Notes: generated by a model from the letters alone, not told the origin. A DNA stretch of 64,000 bases from Siphlonurus alternatus (GCA_949825025.1 OX463781.1:1200066-1264065), one strand, 5' to 3'. Shown: positions 1 to 15,608, counted from the first letter of the stretch. Numbers and translations: made by a program.

Positions 1-801
1 TATAAGAAGTAATTGATTATTATGAATATATAATAGTAATACCTATTAAATATAATAGCTAGTCAGTTCTTTGTAATGTGATTTAAGCCTCTTGTTTTAC
101 TCTACATCTTCAGAACACTGTCTACATGAAATCTTAATACATCGCTTCGCGATGTAGGGAGGGCCTACTTTACCCTAGGGGGGCCTACTTTTAACATTTT
201 GGGGGCCTCCAACCGGGGGGGGGGGGGCCTACTGAGCAATCGCTCACCAACTCTTATGGCCAGTCCGAGCCTGTGTTAAATATTGGTAGTAGTTCCAAGT
301 TTAAAACTTAATATATTATTATATGGTTAAACATCGATCGATCATGCGCGTCTGCATTTTATAAAACTGTGATTTGAATGTCGCTCGATATTAACAAAAC
401 TTACCAAGTGAAACACTCGAACAACTAAACTAAATGTATCTCGTTATTATCCAGTTACAGTTTTCCGGGTTGTTCTCCATTGTTCTGGAACTTCTAGAAA
501 TGTTCTGTCAAAAATCTTTATTTTGTACCCCTTTGTGCCATGGTTTGAAAATCGTTCCGATATTGCCGCGCTAAAAATTAAATTAGAAAAATTTCAACTG
601 ATTGCCTTTATCAAACTTAAAAGTCATGCTTTTAGAACACCAAATATTTTATTTCGACTTATTATCTGGATAAATGTATTATTTAATTACAATATCAAGA
701 AAAAATGTGTGAAATATAAGCCGAACATTGCCGAAGTTTATTGGATAGTCCGTGGAACAAGTTTTGTCATCCCCGGACAACTCTGACGTTTTCGTTTCGA
801 T
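1..801. other. 5' flank of EF1A, no gene recognised
   Basis: AT-rich sequence without a convincing reading frame. A G-rich stretch with repeated GGGGGCCT-like blocks lies at about 168-232. The last 60 bases contain TGACGT (784-789). No TATA box is placed correctly for the leader exon at 802; the nearest, around 711-719, is too far upstream. Confidence 0.5.
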
Positions 802-825
802 CTCTTTCAGCCGTGGCAGTGGAAG
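802..825 (+). promoter_or_regulatory. Putative EF1A transcription start and 24-nt untranslated exon 1 (5'TOP)
   Basis: The sequence CTCTTTCAG at 802-810 looks like a terminal oligopyrimidine start, the signature of translation-apparatus mRNAs regulated by growth signalling. It is followed by a short purine-rich stretch ending GGAAG and the donor GTGAGC at 826. The matching acceptor is TTTGATTTCAG ending at 2828, giving a 2.0-kb first intron and a leader continuing from 2829 to the ATG at 2879. Upstream untranslated exons are usual in animal EF1A genes. The exact start site is inferred. Confidence 0.6.
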
Positions 826-2828
826 GTGAGCGCATTCTCTTTTCCTTCTCGTCTAAAATCTGTAATTATTTATGTTTTTACTGACCATCGGAATTATATT
901 TAGTAAATATTCTTTGCATTGTGTGTTTACAATTAATGTTTAACAAATCATTTTGGTTTTTAATGTGCATTATTTTGTATAAACTTAAAACTTCAAATCT
1001 TAAAAAGACACCCGGCATGACCGCATGTGAACACTTTTTAAAGTAACTTGTTCTCTGTATTGCAATTTTTTAAGAGTTTGACTTATTTTAAGTGCATGTT
1101 ACAACTACCTCGCTTAATTGCATTTGTGACTTCTTTTTAAATGCAGAATTTTTGAACTTGTGCTCATTTAGCAGGTTAGATTGTTTGCCTGTGTGCATAC
1201 CAGGGGTATACCATATTAACATAGGGGTGAGCTAATCAAATTTGTGTGAAAAGTACACTACCCTGTGTGCAACTGCATTTATAAAGCTTCTAGAATTTAA
1301 TATTAGGTTGTATGTTGTCTAATACACAGTTTGCAATATTCTGACATTGAAATTTAAGTGGATTCGTGGCATGTCTGGTGCCTCCATAAGGAACAAGTGG
1401 TGCAGGACAGCTTGTTTAAATGTCATCCTTCGCGATGAAACAAAGCTTTTCTCTTGTTTTATAATGACACACGAACGTCATTTACAGTTTTATGTGACAG
1501 TTTCATTCGTCCGTACGTATTAAGAATTTTTGTTCGTTCCGATTTTGACCCTTTAATTTTTCATAGGCATTTACATTATCAACGTGTCTTCACTGCATAT
1601 TATAATAATATGCATAAAATATGCATATATGATATGCATACACATGCTCTTTGATCGCTGCCTCATTGACCCTGCATAAATATGCATACTTTGCAATATA
1701 TTTTATTCGATTTAATCGACGTCCATATGCTCTAATTTCACATTTTTTTTCTTGTAAATGGATACGTGTATGCATATGGTCTACAGGGTACTGTAATTGC
1801 ACCTGTAATTAATATTTTAGAGGGGTTCAACTCGTTAGAGCATGTCCGAGCGTTAAAATTATCACAAGTGTAAAAAAAATGTGACACTTTTATAACGGGA
1901 TTGACCTTGCAGGCTAGTTTTTTTTACGTCTTAAAATTCTTTCTTAGAGTTCACGGCCGGGCGATGTGTCTTTTTCAAGGTTACTTGTGATTTGACATTT
2001 GGAATTACGTGCGAGTGTCGCGAATTTTAATGGTTTCTTCTGGCCGGCGCCGATAAAATCGATGACGACGGCTCGATGACGTTGTCAGACAAAATGGCTG
2101 CCGCGCCTGCCCTGCCGTGCGCCGGTGTGCACCGTGCAAGGAAGTTTGTGGGGGCGAACGTTCGGTGATCCAATTTAGAGCGTTGGATGTAATTATTTTA
2201 GAATTTTCGGAATATTTTTACTGTTTCACCAGATGTCGCAATGGATGAATTTATCGACAGCTGTCACAAGTTTTGTAAATATTACGTCATATCGTGGAAA
2301 ATGGAAAACTCGGGAAGTTTCCAGATTTATCTCGGGGGAACTGGAAAACTCGGGAAGTTTCCTCATTTTTATGAAGATATAGAAAACACGGGAATTTTCA
2401 AGATTAATCCGATATTATTTAATTTTTACGTCACATCGGAAAATAGAAAACACGGGAATTTTCAAGATTTATTTATTTGATCGTATGCATACAATTATAT
2501 TGGAAGCAGCATTTTTTTATGCTGGGAAAAATAAAAGTTTGACACTTAAATCGATCAACAATTGTTATTCCACCCAAAAATTAACAATTTGAATAATCAA
2601 CTCGTGCATGTTCAATATTAATACACAGAATAGGGAAAAAATTACAGTATTAATAACAAAAATTATTCAATTTTGTATAATAATTTGAAACTTTTGAATC
2701 AATTAATTTACCGAAACCTTATTGCCTGGGTCTAATGCATTACCAAAATAGCTTATCCCTGGTGGTCATACATAAACTAATCAATTTTCTTCTGCATTTT
2801 ACTGATTTTGTTTTTTGTTTGATTTCAG
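826..2828 (+). other. EF1A intron 1 (5' UTR intron) with CpG-rich block and GGGAA repeats
   Basis: This intron runs from the donor GTGAGC to the acceptor TTTGATTTCAG. It is mostly AT-rich. A CpG-rich block lies at about 2030-2165 and contains an AAAATGGCTGCCGC box (2091-2104) similar to a YY1 site, close to TGACG motifs. Four related short repeats follow at 2303-2322, 2343-2362, about 2382-2400 and 2445-2463. The first two are identical copies of GGAAAACTCGGGAAGTTTCC. No coding potential was found. Confidence 0.6.
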
Positions 2829-2869
2829 TTTAAAAGCTCCCTCCTTTTTGTCCGAATTCTCCTCGCTAA

Positions 2870-6952
<4,083 letters not shown>

Positions 6953-7640
6953 CTAGCTGTGTGGCCAGGCCTGCCGTTAACAACGACGCAGAGTCATCAA
7001 CAAGAACAGCTTGGCGAGGCGGGGCAGCCTTTTCTTCTTCCAGGCCTGGGTATCACAATTACTCTTACTATGAAGACGTGGTCGGAGCCCCATCCCCTCT
7101 CCAGCTCCCCCCGCCTCAGCAGCAGGGGTAAACGCTGCCAGCCTCCCCTGTGTTCCCCCCCTCCCTCCCTGCTCCTTTTATTCCTGTCAAAGTGGCTACT
7201 CAAACACTGTTGTCATCGCAAAGAGTTCCGCAGGAAAGGCTGGCTAGCATCTTAATTTTCACATTTTATTAATTATTATTAATTTTTTTTTTTCATTCGG
7301 TACCTTTGCTGCTTGGAGAGGTTATGCATGTCTGATCACTTTTTCTTTCGGAATAACTTATTTTGAAAAAATAAAAAACACGTTTTAATAATTTTTCTTT
7401 TTTTATTATTATTTTTATTATTATAATTATTACATATTATATCAGTAATATTCATAAAAAAAAGAACTTCAAAAAAAATATGAAACAAGTTAACAGAAGA
7501 CTCATCTGTTGTTTTTGATTATTTTTCATTCCTGTAAGAACTTCTAAGACGTTTATTAATTGTTCTCTTATAATAGCTTCTGTATATACAAACTTGTGAT
7601 GGCAGTGGAAAGTTGATGCCATAATAAAAAGAAGCTTTGA
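6953..7640 (+). other. EF1A 3' UTR with candidate poly(A) signals
   Basis: A pyrimidine-rich UTR begins after the stop codon. AATAAA hexamers at 7370-7375 and 7623-7628 are the likely polyadenylation signals, and a further one lies at 7855-7860. The first is followed by U-rich sequence. Which one is used cannot be decided by eye. Confidence 0.5.
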
Positions 7641-8335
7641 TCCATGGAATTACATGTTTTATTCCTTACTTCCTGATGAAGTTCCGTTTTTAATGTTAGT
7701 GAGAAATGCAAGGTGATCAAACTAAACGCTGCCTTCGCTACATGGGAAGTGTTGTAATTCTTTTTTTTTTTCAGTGTCTGTCTTGGCCAATATTTTGTTC
7801 GGTTGACTATAAGAATTGAGAAGTAGCTAAAAATTTTGCTTGCTACATGGCCTAAATAAAATCTTGAGAAATTCAGATAGGGGAATGAAGAGTGAAATAA
7901 ATTTTAGTTATAGATCTCTCAGTCACATGGCCAGAAATTTGCTCAACATTTCAGTACACTGAGTATGGGGGCCAAGGTCGTGACCTCGTTAACGCTGCTG
8001 TTATGGTCAATGACCTCGTGTCTTCATTCGAACTTGCCAATCACTGGTCGCAAAATCGCCAATTGGCTAGCTTGTATGATGACGCAGGTCATACAGTGCC
8101 AACGTCACCAGACATCGTGAACTAATAAAATGTTGGTCAAATTTCTGGTCATGAGACCAAGGGGTCTCCTGTTTCTCATGAGGGCATAGCTGGCACTGAT
8201 GTTCGAACACTGTTCTAGAAATAATAGAATGCAATTTTTTATCTTTCATTTCTGCAGTTCTAAATTTTAAAATAGAGAATTGGCATGAAATTTGATAAGA
8301 GGCAACGGAAATTTGATACATCTAACTGTTATTGA
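7641..8335. other. Intergenic, no gene recognised
   Basis: AT-rich sequence between the EF1A poly(A) signals and a nested MITE. Short inverted segments around 7915-8170 (for example GGCCAGAAATTT near 7929 against AAATTTCTGGTC near 8140) suggest another degraded palindromic element. Nothing codes here. Confidence 0.4.
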
Positions 8336-8976
8336 GGGTAAGATAAAGCCATCCATGTTAAAAAAAAATCCTTCACAAAAATTATGAAAAAATTTAAAAT
8401 GTTCTCCTCTACACCCCCTATCAGTAGCTAAAATATCAGGTATACAAATACCATCTAGTTTTTGAGTTATTAATTTTTAAAGTTGACCAATTTAACATGC
8501 AAGTTCCATTTCTCCATGTTAAGGGTAAGGTAACGCCACCAATGTTAAAAAAAATCCCTCTCACAAAAATTCTGAAATTTTTTTAAAATGTTCTCCTCTA
8601 TACCCCCTATCAGTACCTAAAATATCAGGTATACAAATACGATCTAGTTTTTGAGTTATAAATTTTTAAAGTTGACTACTTTAACATGGAGAAATGAAAC
8701 TCCCATGTTAAATTGGTCAACTTTAAAAATTCATAACTCAAAAACTAGATCGTATTTGTATACCTGATATTTTAGCTACTGATAGGGGGTGTAGAGGAGA
8801 ACATTTTAAATTTTTTTCAGAATTTTTGTGAGAGGGATTTTTTTTAACATTGATGGCGTTACCTTACCCTTAAAGTAGTCAACTTTAAAAAATTCATAAC
8901 TCAAAAACTGGATCACATTTGTATACCTGATATTTTAGCTGTTGATAGGGGATGTAGAGGAGAACATTTTAATTTT
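8336..8976. mobile_element. TTAA palindromic MITE split by a second copy of itself
   Basis: Positions 8336-8518 are the left arm of the roughly 350-bp palindromic MITE described at 8523-8869. Positions 8874-8976 are its right arm, truncated after AGGAGAACATTTTAA. The intact copy between them sits in the TTAA of the host element's central loop, where other copies read CATGTTAAA. The interrupted copy is more diverged than the inserted one. Confidence 0.75.
8523..8869. mobile_element. 347-bp palindromic MITE with TTAA target duplication
   Basis: Almost the whole element is an inverted repeat: it begins GGGTAAGGTAACGCCACC and its right end reads GGCGTTACCTTACCC. TTAA flanks it at 8519-8522 and 8870-8873. 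Family members in this window are at 18758-19104, 43508-43858 and 47427-47776. TTAA duplications are typical of the piggyBac superfamily, but no transposase is present to confirm the assignment. Confidence 0.8.
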
Positions 8977-9096
8977 TTGATACATCTGTTACTAAAACTA
9001 AAATATTTTCACTTGAGTTCTATAATAATATTGTGATTTGCAATGTTGCCGTATGAAAGTACAAGTTAATTTTCCAAAAATAATTCCAAACCAAGG

Positions 9097-9225
9097 CGGC
9101 CATGGCCTTGCTAGCAGGCCATCCTAGTATTTGCATAGTTATGACTGAGCAGACTGAGGAAACCATGGAAACCTCACAATCAGTTAGGATGCACTGAGGT
9201 GCAATTGATGGAGGATGTCATGGGT
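9097..9225 (-). repeat. Fragment of a tRNA-headed SINE
   Basis: This shares the body of the elements at 21640-21866 and 49320-49530, including AGACTGAGGAAACCATGGAA and CAATTGATGGAGGATG. The tRNA-like head is missing. Confidence 0.55.
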
Positions 9226-9361
9226 GTCGTGCATGGATAAATTATAGTATTTACTTTATGGTGTCGTGAATGGTATGGCAGTGCCTGCTGTATACTAAAA
9301 AACTATTCAATTCTACATTTAATAGTGGGAGATATAAATAATAAAAACTTAGGTCTTGTAA

Positions 9362-10201
9362 TTACACTGATTTATTTGCATTACTCTGCAATTTAATTTT
9401 GTTTAGAGATATAATTGAAACAGGAAACACAAAATTAATTAAACCATAGAGATCATCAAACACATCTATAAAGTTCTTCAACGCGCTGTTCTGTCTTTCA
9501 AGTTGCGAAGAGTAAGGCAACTTGGCAAGACAAACAACTGCTAATTGGTAGCAACCAAAACATATGGTAAGAAAGCCAGTGGATATGATAATGTCAATTA
9601 GAAGTACGTAACATAGGGTGGAAAATGTGACGGTGCCTGAGAGGAAGTACCCCATCGCCACTGGTAGAAAGTACACAGTTATATGAGGTAGAGTCACATC
9701 TGAAATGATGGTACTGCCTGTGTACAAGCAAGACAGAGCCGAATACAGACAAAACACGATGAAATGTTGCATGTTTTGACGAGTGATACAGGTGCCCAGA
9801 AAGAAACAATGATGGTCCCTTTCAATAATACAAACTTCGCATAAGGGACAGTGGTGACATTCATAAAACGTGTCCATTTTACAGCGCACACAGAACCAAA
9901 CTTTCTGAATGGAAACTGGAGTAGAAAGGCTGGAAGCTTGCACTCTGTTCAACGTAATAGGGTCGAATTTTCCACGCATTAATAATATGGCTGTCCAATT
10001 TATATAAACTTCAACAGTCAAAAAAAGAAATACAAATATGTCTCTTTGATGAGATAGAAGTATCCATACGGTCCATAAAAATAAAAATGCTGTTAAAGTT
10101 AATGTCAAAACTGGAATATATTTTAAACATGATAAAACGAAAGAGCTTTTAGATTTTCCCGTATAATTTGAGTTACGAAATGCGTAACTTGTTGAGCTCA
10201 T
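9362..10201 (-). CDS. ZDHHC24: DHHC-type palmitoyltransferase, ZDHHC24-like, single exon
   Basis: This predicted protein S-acyltransferase has 279 residues and transfers palmitate to cysteines of membrane-associated proteins. Two hydrophobic segments lie at about 23-48 and 55-74. A cysteine-rich domain follows (C104, C107, C115, H117, C118, C121, C124), then the catalytic R-D-H-H-C at 128-132. Further membrane segments are at about 144-165, 172-200 and beyond. The DHHC is followed by FFLGTC rather than PWVxNC, and the length is close to human ZDHHC24 (284), so that subfamily is the best match. The ATG at 10201 opens a frame that stays intact to a TAA. No introns are seen, so it could be an old retrogene or an ancestral single-exon gene. 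It lies tail to tail with EF1A. Confidence 0.88.
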   Translation of the reverse strand: MSSTSYAFRNSNYTGKSKSSFVLSCLKYIPVLTLTLTAFLFLWTVWILLSHQRDIFVFLFLTVEVYINWTAILLMRGKFDPITLNRVQASSLSTPVSIQKVWFCVRCKMDTFYECHHCPLCEVCIIERDHHCFFLGTCITRQNMQHFIVFCLYSALSCLYTGSTIISDVTLPHITVYFLPVAMGYFLSGTVTFSTLCYVLLIDIIISTGFLTICFGCYQLAVVCLAKLPYSSQLERQNSALKNFIDVFDDLYGLINFVFPVSIISLNKIKLQSNANKSV

Positions 10202-10731
10202 GATTGATCGGAAATGAAAAAGTCTTAAAAATTATCTATTGACGGAACTTCATTCACTTTGCTGCGATGTAAACGAGCACTTCAAGTTCTTCCATAACTA
10301 GTTCACAGTAAAGTTAGTTTCATGGTTCACATTTTAGACGATAATCATGTTGAAATGTGCGAGACACAACACACACCCACCACTGTTGCGTTTGAGTCTA
10401 GGATCATGTATGTATGGATAGGCTATCCCTATACCAATAGCATTAGAGCGGCTGAGGCAAATCTCCAACGTAAGATGGTGACCGAGCGCAATCAACCGGC
10501 GGCATATTTTCAAAGTTTTGAATAGCGTAAAAAAAGTGAAACAGTAGAGAGCTCGCGAGATCATGCAGAGATGTATTCGATCTTATACGTCAAAAGAAAA
10601 GAATTAGAAGCATGATTCAAGCCAAAGCAGGTCAGAGCTATAAAAAAATATGGGAAAAACTGAATAATATATTATACTGAATTTCCCAAGTATATATATT
10701 TGTATTTTTTTTTTATGATTATGTATATTAA

Positions 10732-10896
10732 AGTTCGAATAAGCGATATATTTCATTTTTTGGAATATTTTATTTTCTATAAATAGTTTAACCTGATGCC
10801 TTCTATTGAGAAATGAAAACCAAAAAATTCCATCTCAAATAGCTTCACCACAAAAAAATCCCAAAGTTGCTGTTTCGGAGGCCTTTAACATGCATT

Positions 10897-10929
<33 letters not shown>

Positions 10930-11418
10930 AACAGAAAACCAGCTTTTTACTCCAACTTCGTCTGAACTATGGAACCCAATTAAAAAATATGTACGTAATC
11001 TATGATGAATTCTTTAATGGATTTTCAAATAATTTTTTTTTTACGGAGCCGTTTTTCTGGAAAAAAAAACTTGAAAATCCTTATGGGAATTAACCCGCAA
11101 AAATTTCAATATTTTTTTTCGGAAAAACGGCTCCGTAAAAAATAAAATTTATTTGCAAATCCAATAAAGAATTCATAATAGATTACGCACGTATTTTTTA
11201 ATTGGTACCATAGTTCAGACGAAATTAGAGTAAAAAGCTGTTTTCTGTTCCATAAGGATGCATGTTAAAGGCCTCCGAAACACCAACTTTGGGAATGTTT
11301 TTAGGTGAAGCTATTTGAGATGGAATTTTTTGGTTTTCATTTCTCAATATTATAGAGGGTGAGTTGAACTATTTTTAGAAAATAAAATATTTAAAAAAAT
11401 TAAATCGCTCACTCTACT
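10732..11418. mobile_element. 687-bp palindromic MITE between TTAA sites
   Basis: Left arm about 10732-11070 and right arm about 11100-11418 are inverted copies. They share AGGCCTTTAACATGCATTC/complement, GAACTATGG and the central ACGGAGCCGTTTTTC/complement. TTAA occurs at 10728-10731 and 11419-11422. A (TA)n run at about 10901-10926 has expanded in the left arm only. A one-arm relative lies at about 52240-52560. Confidence 0.75.
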
Positions 11419-11422
11419 TTAA

Positions 11423-12241
11423 AAGAAATTATCGGCATCAAGCCTGATGTATTATTATCGTAGGGGTCCTTATTTCAAAAAACAACAAAGATGTGACTGC
11501 ATTGCATGGGCGCATGCAATACTATAATAGACAGCTAGCTAGCAGTTTAATCTATTACATAAAAAGTCTGGAGGATATTCATGAGCAATTAAACTTAGAG
11601 AGACTATGTTTTTATCTTAGCTCATGCCATGCAGTGTTGTATAAACTTCCAGATTATTAAAAAAAAAAAAAAAAAAAAATGAAAGTATACCTGCATGTGT
11701 TTAAGAAACAATTGTTTGACTACCTAATTAAAAAGAAAATATTACTCCATTAAGCTCATGCAAGGCAAAGAATGTCAATAATTTTATTTGTATAATTTTG
11801 TATTGTAATAATTGAATATTGTCATTTTGTATGTTTGTCTATGTCTATTATTTTTAGAACCACAAGCAGGGATAAAAATTGAGGCCAAAGTGGGGGTTAA
11901 AGTGTTTGTGAATGCTCCCCATTATATATGTTTTAGAATAAAATTAATAACAAACATGGAATAAAAAGGTGAAGAATTATAATAATTAACAATATATACA
12001 GTATCATATAATTTATTGATGTCATTATAAAATCTTTCCACAAAATCTTTTTATGTGCATATGCCAACAGTCAGCATGCACTATATCTATTCTTGATCAA
12101 AATCTTTTATTTTTTTCCAAATGGCTTTTAATTCTTTTAAAAATTGGCTTGCACGCAGGACTCCCCGGCAAAGTTTAGTGACTCAATATTGTTAAATTTA
12201 TCTGCCCAGGCCATATGTATATACTGCATGAAAAATTCATT
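11423..12241. other. Intergenic, no gene recognised
   Basis: AT-rich sequence. It holds a poly(A) run at about 11661-11680 and, at about 11872-11930, one arm of the GGGGCATTCACAAAG palindromic family that is complete at 56660-56838. Confidence 0.4.
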
Positions 12242-12245
12242 TTAA

Positions 12246-12388
12246 GCCGGTATTACACGATACAATTTTTCCAGTTATTGTATACAATTTCTCCTTACAA
12301 GAAAACTTCCACTCCATTTGTTTGTATGGAGATGAAATTTTCTTGCAAGAAAAAAATTGTATGCAAAATTGCATCGTGTAATACCGGC
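12246..12388. mobile_element. 143-bp MITE with TTAA target duplication
   Basis: Inverted termini GCCGGTATTACACGAT and ATCGTGTAATACCGGC are perfect complements. They are flanked by TTAA at 12242-12245 and 12389-12392. There is no coding content. Confidence 0.8.
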
Positions 12389-12857
12389 TTAAAGTGAAGT
12401 CCATGAAGACACTTTTTAATGTTTAATCATTGTCTACCTTTGCTGGCAACTATATTGTAAAAAAAACTTAGCTGCATCTTATATATTATGCAGTAATGTA
12501 TATATTATATATAAATTTATATTACATATATTTATTTATAATATATTTGCAAAATTTGCATATTATAGCCGTATAAAATATAAAAGACAAAGCCAAAAAA
12601 TGCTTATTTCTTGAGTAAAAAAAATAGATAGTATTTTCTCTTTATTAAAATTCTTACTCATTACATAGAGTGCTGTACACCAAAAATGTGTCGTACTTGT
12701 TGACTGAAGCAACGGGTCCAAAGAAGGAACGTCAATAGAGTTTTGTCGGTGCGACAATGATGTGTTGGGCCTCCTCGCTTGCCTTTTCTGTGTAGAAAAG
12801 CATGATTAGTATTTATATAGGCAAAATTAAGCATAGACTTACTGGTAGACTTAATTA

Positions 12858-12950
12858 AATAGTACACTCCATTTGAATAGAAATATCCCATCCGGCTATG
12901 TTAAAGTATAGCCGGATCAGACATTTTTATCTGAATGGAGTGTACTTTAA
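12858..12950. repeat. Short palindrome
   Basis: Arms AGTACACTCCATTTGAAT and its near-complement ATCTGAATGGAGTGTACT enclose a second hairpin with the arms ATCCGGCTAT and ATAGCCGGAT. This is probably a very small MITE. Confidence 0.6.
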
Positions 12951-12954
12951 GACA

Positions 12955-13110
12955 GGGACTGGATCCCGTATCCGGATCCGCTCATTATTCTGTTAAAAAA
13001 TAAATGGACCAGATCCGGGTATCCCGATCCCCTTAAAAATATAAATGGACCAAATCCGGATATCCCGATCCCCTAAAAAAAATAAAAGGATCTGGACACC
13101 CAGATACTTT
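12955..13110. repeat. Degenerate tandem repeat rich in ATCCGG
   Basis: About three imperfect units of 45-60 bp contain AATGGACCAGATCCGG-like and TATCCCGATCCCC segments separated by A-rich spacers. Confidence 0.6.
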
Positions 13111-14104
13111 TATATTTTTTAAAGAGGGTCCAAAAAAGGGTTCAGGTATTTTAATTTTTTGATTTTCACTGTTTGAAGTTTGAATTTTATCTTCCCAACT
13201 TGCGCAATTTGCGGCTTCTTAAAAAATAAATCTTTTCTCTTATTGACACAACATTGGGTGTTCATATATTATATATTTTCGTATTTCATTAATTTCAATT
13301 AAAAGTATTAAAACTAAATTTACACTTACGTACAGAGTACAGACCCCATGCTTATTTTTTTTTCTTTTTATTTTTTAAATTTGAAATGAAATTTGTGTTA
13401 ATTTTTATTCTTTTTATATGCATATTAAAATTAAATGATTAACTGTAAGAAAATTGTTCAAAATGTTTTTAACAGTGCAATGAAATTCTTCGAATATTTA
13501 ATCATATACCAATATTACCAATATATAATATAATTAACGTACAGTATGGCATTTAATTAAACAATTAACAAACAACAGTTCTTATCATACATTATCAGTT
13601 ACAGTATGCATAATTTGTGTATGATACAGAGATACAGTACTAGCTGTACATACCCGTGTATCGAGACTGGCGTTTCTCCTTCATTTTGCAGGGATTTCCG
13701 CTTAGCAGCATTCTTGCAACCAGGTGCACAACAAGTTCTTGTCATTAACGCTTATTTAGCTTCACATTTTCGTATAATATCACATAAAATATGGAGAAAA
13801 TAGTAAAAAATTGCAATTTTTTCTCCATCCCAACATGGCGGACAACAATATCAAAACATTAGCGTCACGTGACTATCACGTGACCGTTACCACCCACTTC
13901 CTCCTCACGACCGAGCTTCACCGAGACAGCGCCATAGCCTATCCATACATACAAGATCCTTGGTTTGAGTCGATAATACGACACGCACCGGCGGCACCGC
14001 TGCGAACGCGGGAAATTCGATTTCATTACGCCTTGTGAGTCGCACTAGGCAACCCGCAACACATACGTGCATAAAAAGTTGCCTACATTTCAGTAGATAA
14101 AAGA
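13111..14104. other. Intergenic, no gene recognised
   Basis: AT-rich until about 13830. A more GC-rich stretch at 13845-14060 then includes GTCACGTGAC (13864-13873) and a second CACGTGAC a few bases on. The motif CCTATCCATACAT near 13938 resembles, in inverse, the GGATAGGCTATCC segment near 10414, so the two regions may share a repeat. Confidence 0.4.
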
Positions 14105-14270
14105 GAACTTTAAAAATTAATAACTCGAAAACTAGCTCGTTTTTGTATATCTAATATTTTACCTACTGATAGGAGGTGTAGAGGAGAACATTTCAAATTT
14201 TTTTCATAATTTTTATGAATGGGATTTTTTTAGCATTGGGCCAGCTGATCCGTATTATCTCTACCTTAAG
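14105..14270. repeat. One arm of the TTAA palindromic MITE
   Basis: The order of motifs (ATAACTCGAAAACTAG, CTACTGATAGG, GTGTAGAGGAGAACATTT) matches the right arm of the 347-bp family. It ends with CTACC and TTAA. The left arm is absent and the copy is diverged. Confidence 0.65.
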
Positions 14271-14429
14271 ACCAAATTTTTTAAGTCTTGATTTTATGTC
14301 ATTATTTTATTTTTTGATCATAGTTTTCAAGACTTAAAAAAACAACAAGAGAATTAAGTGAGATTATAGCTGTGTGAATGTCCTCTTAAATTAATGTAAA
14401 CAATTTAAATTTGATTATTTATATCAGTC

Positions 14430-14607
14430 AGGCGCGGATCCAGGGGCGGATGAGGGGGGGGGGGGGGAGGGGCTGCAGCCCACCCTTCTGAAATTTTGGA
14501 TTTAACATGGGCAAAATAGGCATTTCTCCCTACTTCATTTTCTTTTAACATCGGCCTTATGCAGGAGGCAGCCCCCTTCGAAATTTTTTTCTGGATCCAC
14601 GTCTGAA
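14430..14607. repeat. GGATCCACGCCTG-type palindromic repeat
   Basis: The outer ends CAGGCGCGGATCCAGG and CTGGATCCACGTCTG are inverted relative to each other. The inner segment GGATTTAACATGGGC recurs inverted near 16834-16848. It carries a G-run at 14455-14470. Confidence 0.5.
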
Positions 14608-15248
14608 TTTTATAATTTTTATTTAAATCACTGACATAATTTATGTCTTATTCCACTGTATATGAATATACCTTTAATTTAAACTACAAATTGAATAATA
14701 CAATTTAAGATGTTATTCCTCTTCAAAGAAATTAAGAAGTAAAAGTACTTACAATAATAATTGGTGTGACAATGAAATGAAAACACAAACATCACGTCAG
14801 TTTTAATTTGTCATGTTTTTATTACAAAACTATTTACAAATTTTGTTTCAATGATGTTATCTTACCAACTAACCAACTAATTCATATAATTTATGATCCA
14901 TATTGCATTCATATAATACGTTAATTGTTCGATATGCCTTTCATTAAATTTAAATTAAACTCATTTGCCCAAGGAACTTGTTATTTAATTATTATGATCC
15001 GGAAAATACTAATACATTTTTATTATTTTGCTACATTTGTTAATGATACACAAATTATTGATAAATTAACACTATAACATGTGTAAAATATATAGTACAT
15101 TTTACACTCCTATATTTATTAAATATAAATTAACAAATAGGAATTCAAATAACAGCACAAGATATCACGACATAAAACAAAGACCATTTCAAGGCAATTG
15201 TCCACATGTTATTGTAATGAATGGAAATGCACGTAACGAAATCTTTAG

Positions 15249-15371
15249 GTACACTCGTCGCCTCTGAAAATTTCCCTCTTGCAGTCTTGTTAACCATGCC
15301 CTGTGTTATTCTTACGGGGAATGGTGATTAACAAGGCTGCAAAGGGAAATTTTCCGAGGCGACGAGTGTAA
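15249..15371. mobile_element. 123-bp palindromic MITE, TACACTCGTCGCCTC family
   Basis: Arms GTACACTCGTCGCCTCTGAA and its near-complement ending GAGGCGACGAGTGTAAC. Two more copies lie at 24269-24398 and 38226-38355, all sharing the loop motif ATGCCCTGTGTTAT or a variant of it. Confidence 0.75.
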
Positions 15372-15608
15372 CCATGTTATATTAATAAAAAATTGATTGT
15401 TTTTCTTACTTATAAATTATATAAGAATAAAACAATCTCATTAAAAATATTTAAAATTTCATTATAAAAATATATATATAACCTCTCTTTAAAATGGTTT
15501 TACATATTTATATACATTAAGAATATAATAATATCCAACTTTTAATGATCGAGTTGATCATAAAATTCCGTACATAATATACACAAAATTTTAACCTCAG
15601 CCTCATAA

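Noticed and set aside
523..786. 87-codon plus-strand frame upstream of EF1A
   Set aside because: Its composition is low-complexity AT-rich, no domain is recognisable, and it overlaps the promoter region.
6959..7255. 98-codon frame after the EF1A stop
   Set aside because: It lies in the 3' UTR, has biased composition and no recognisable domain.
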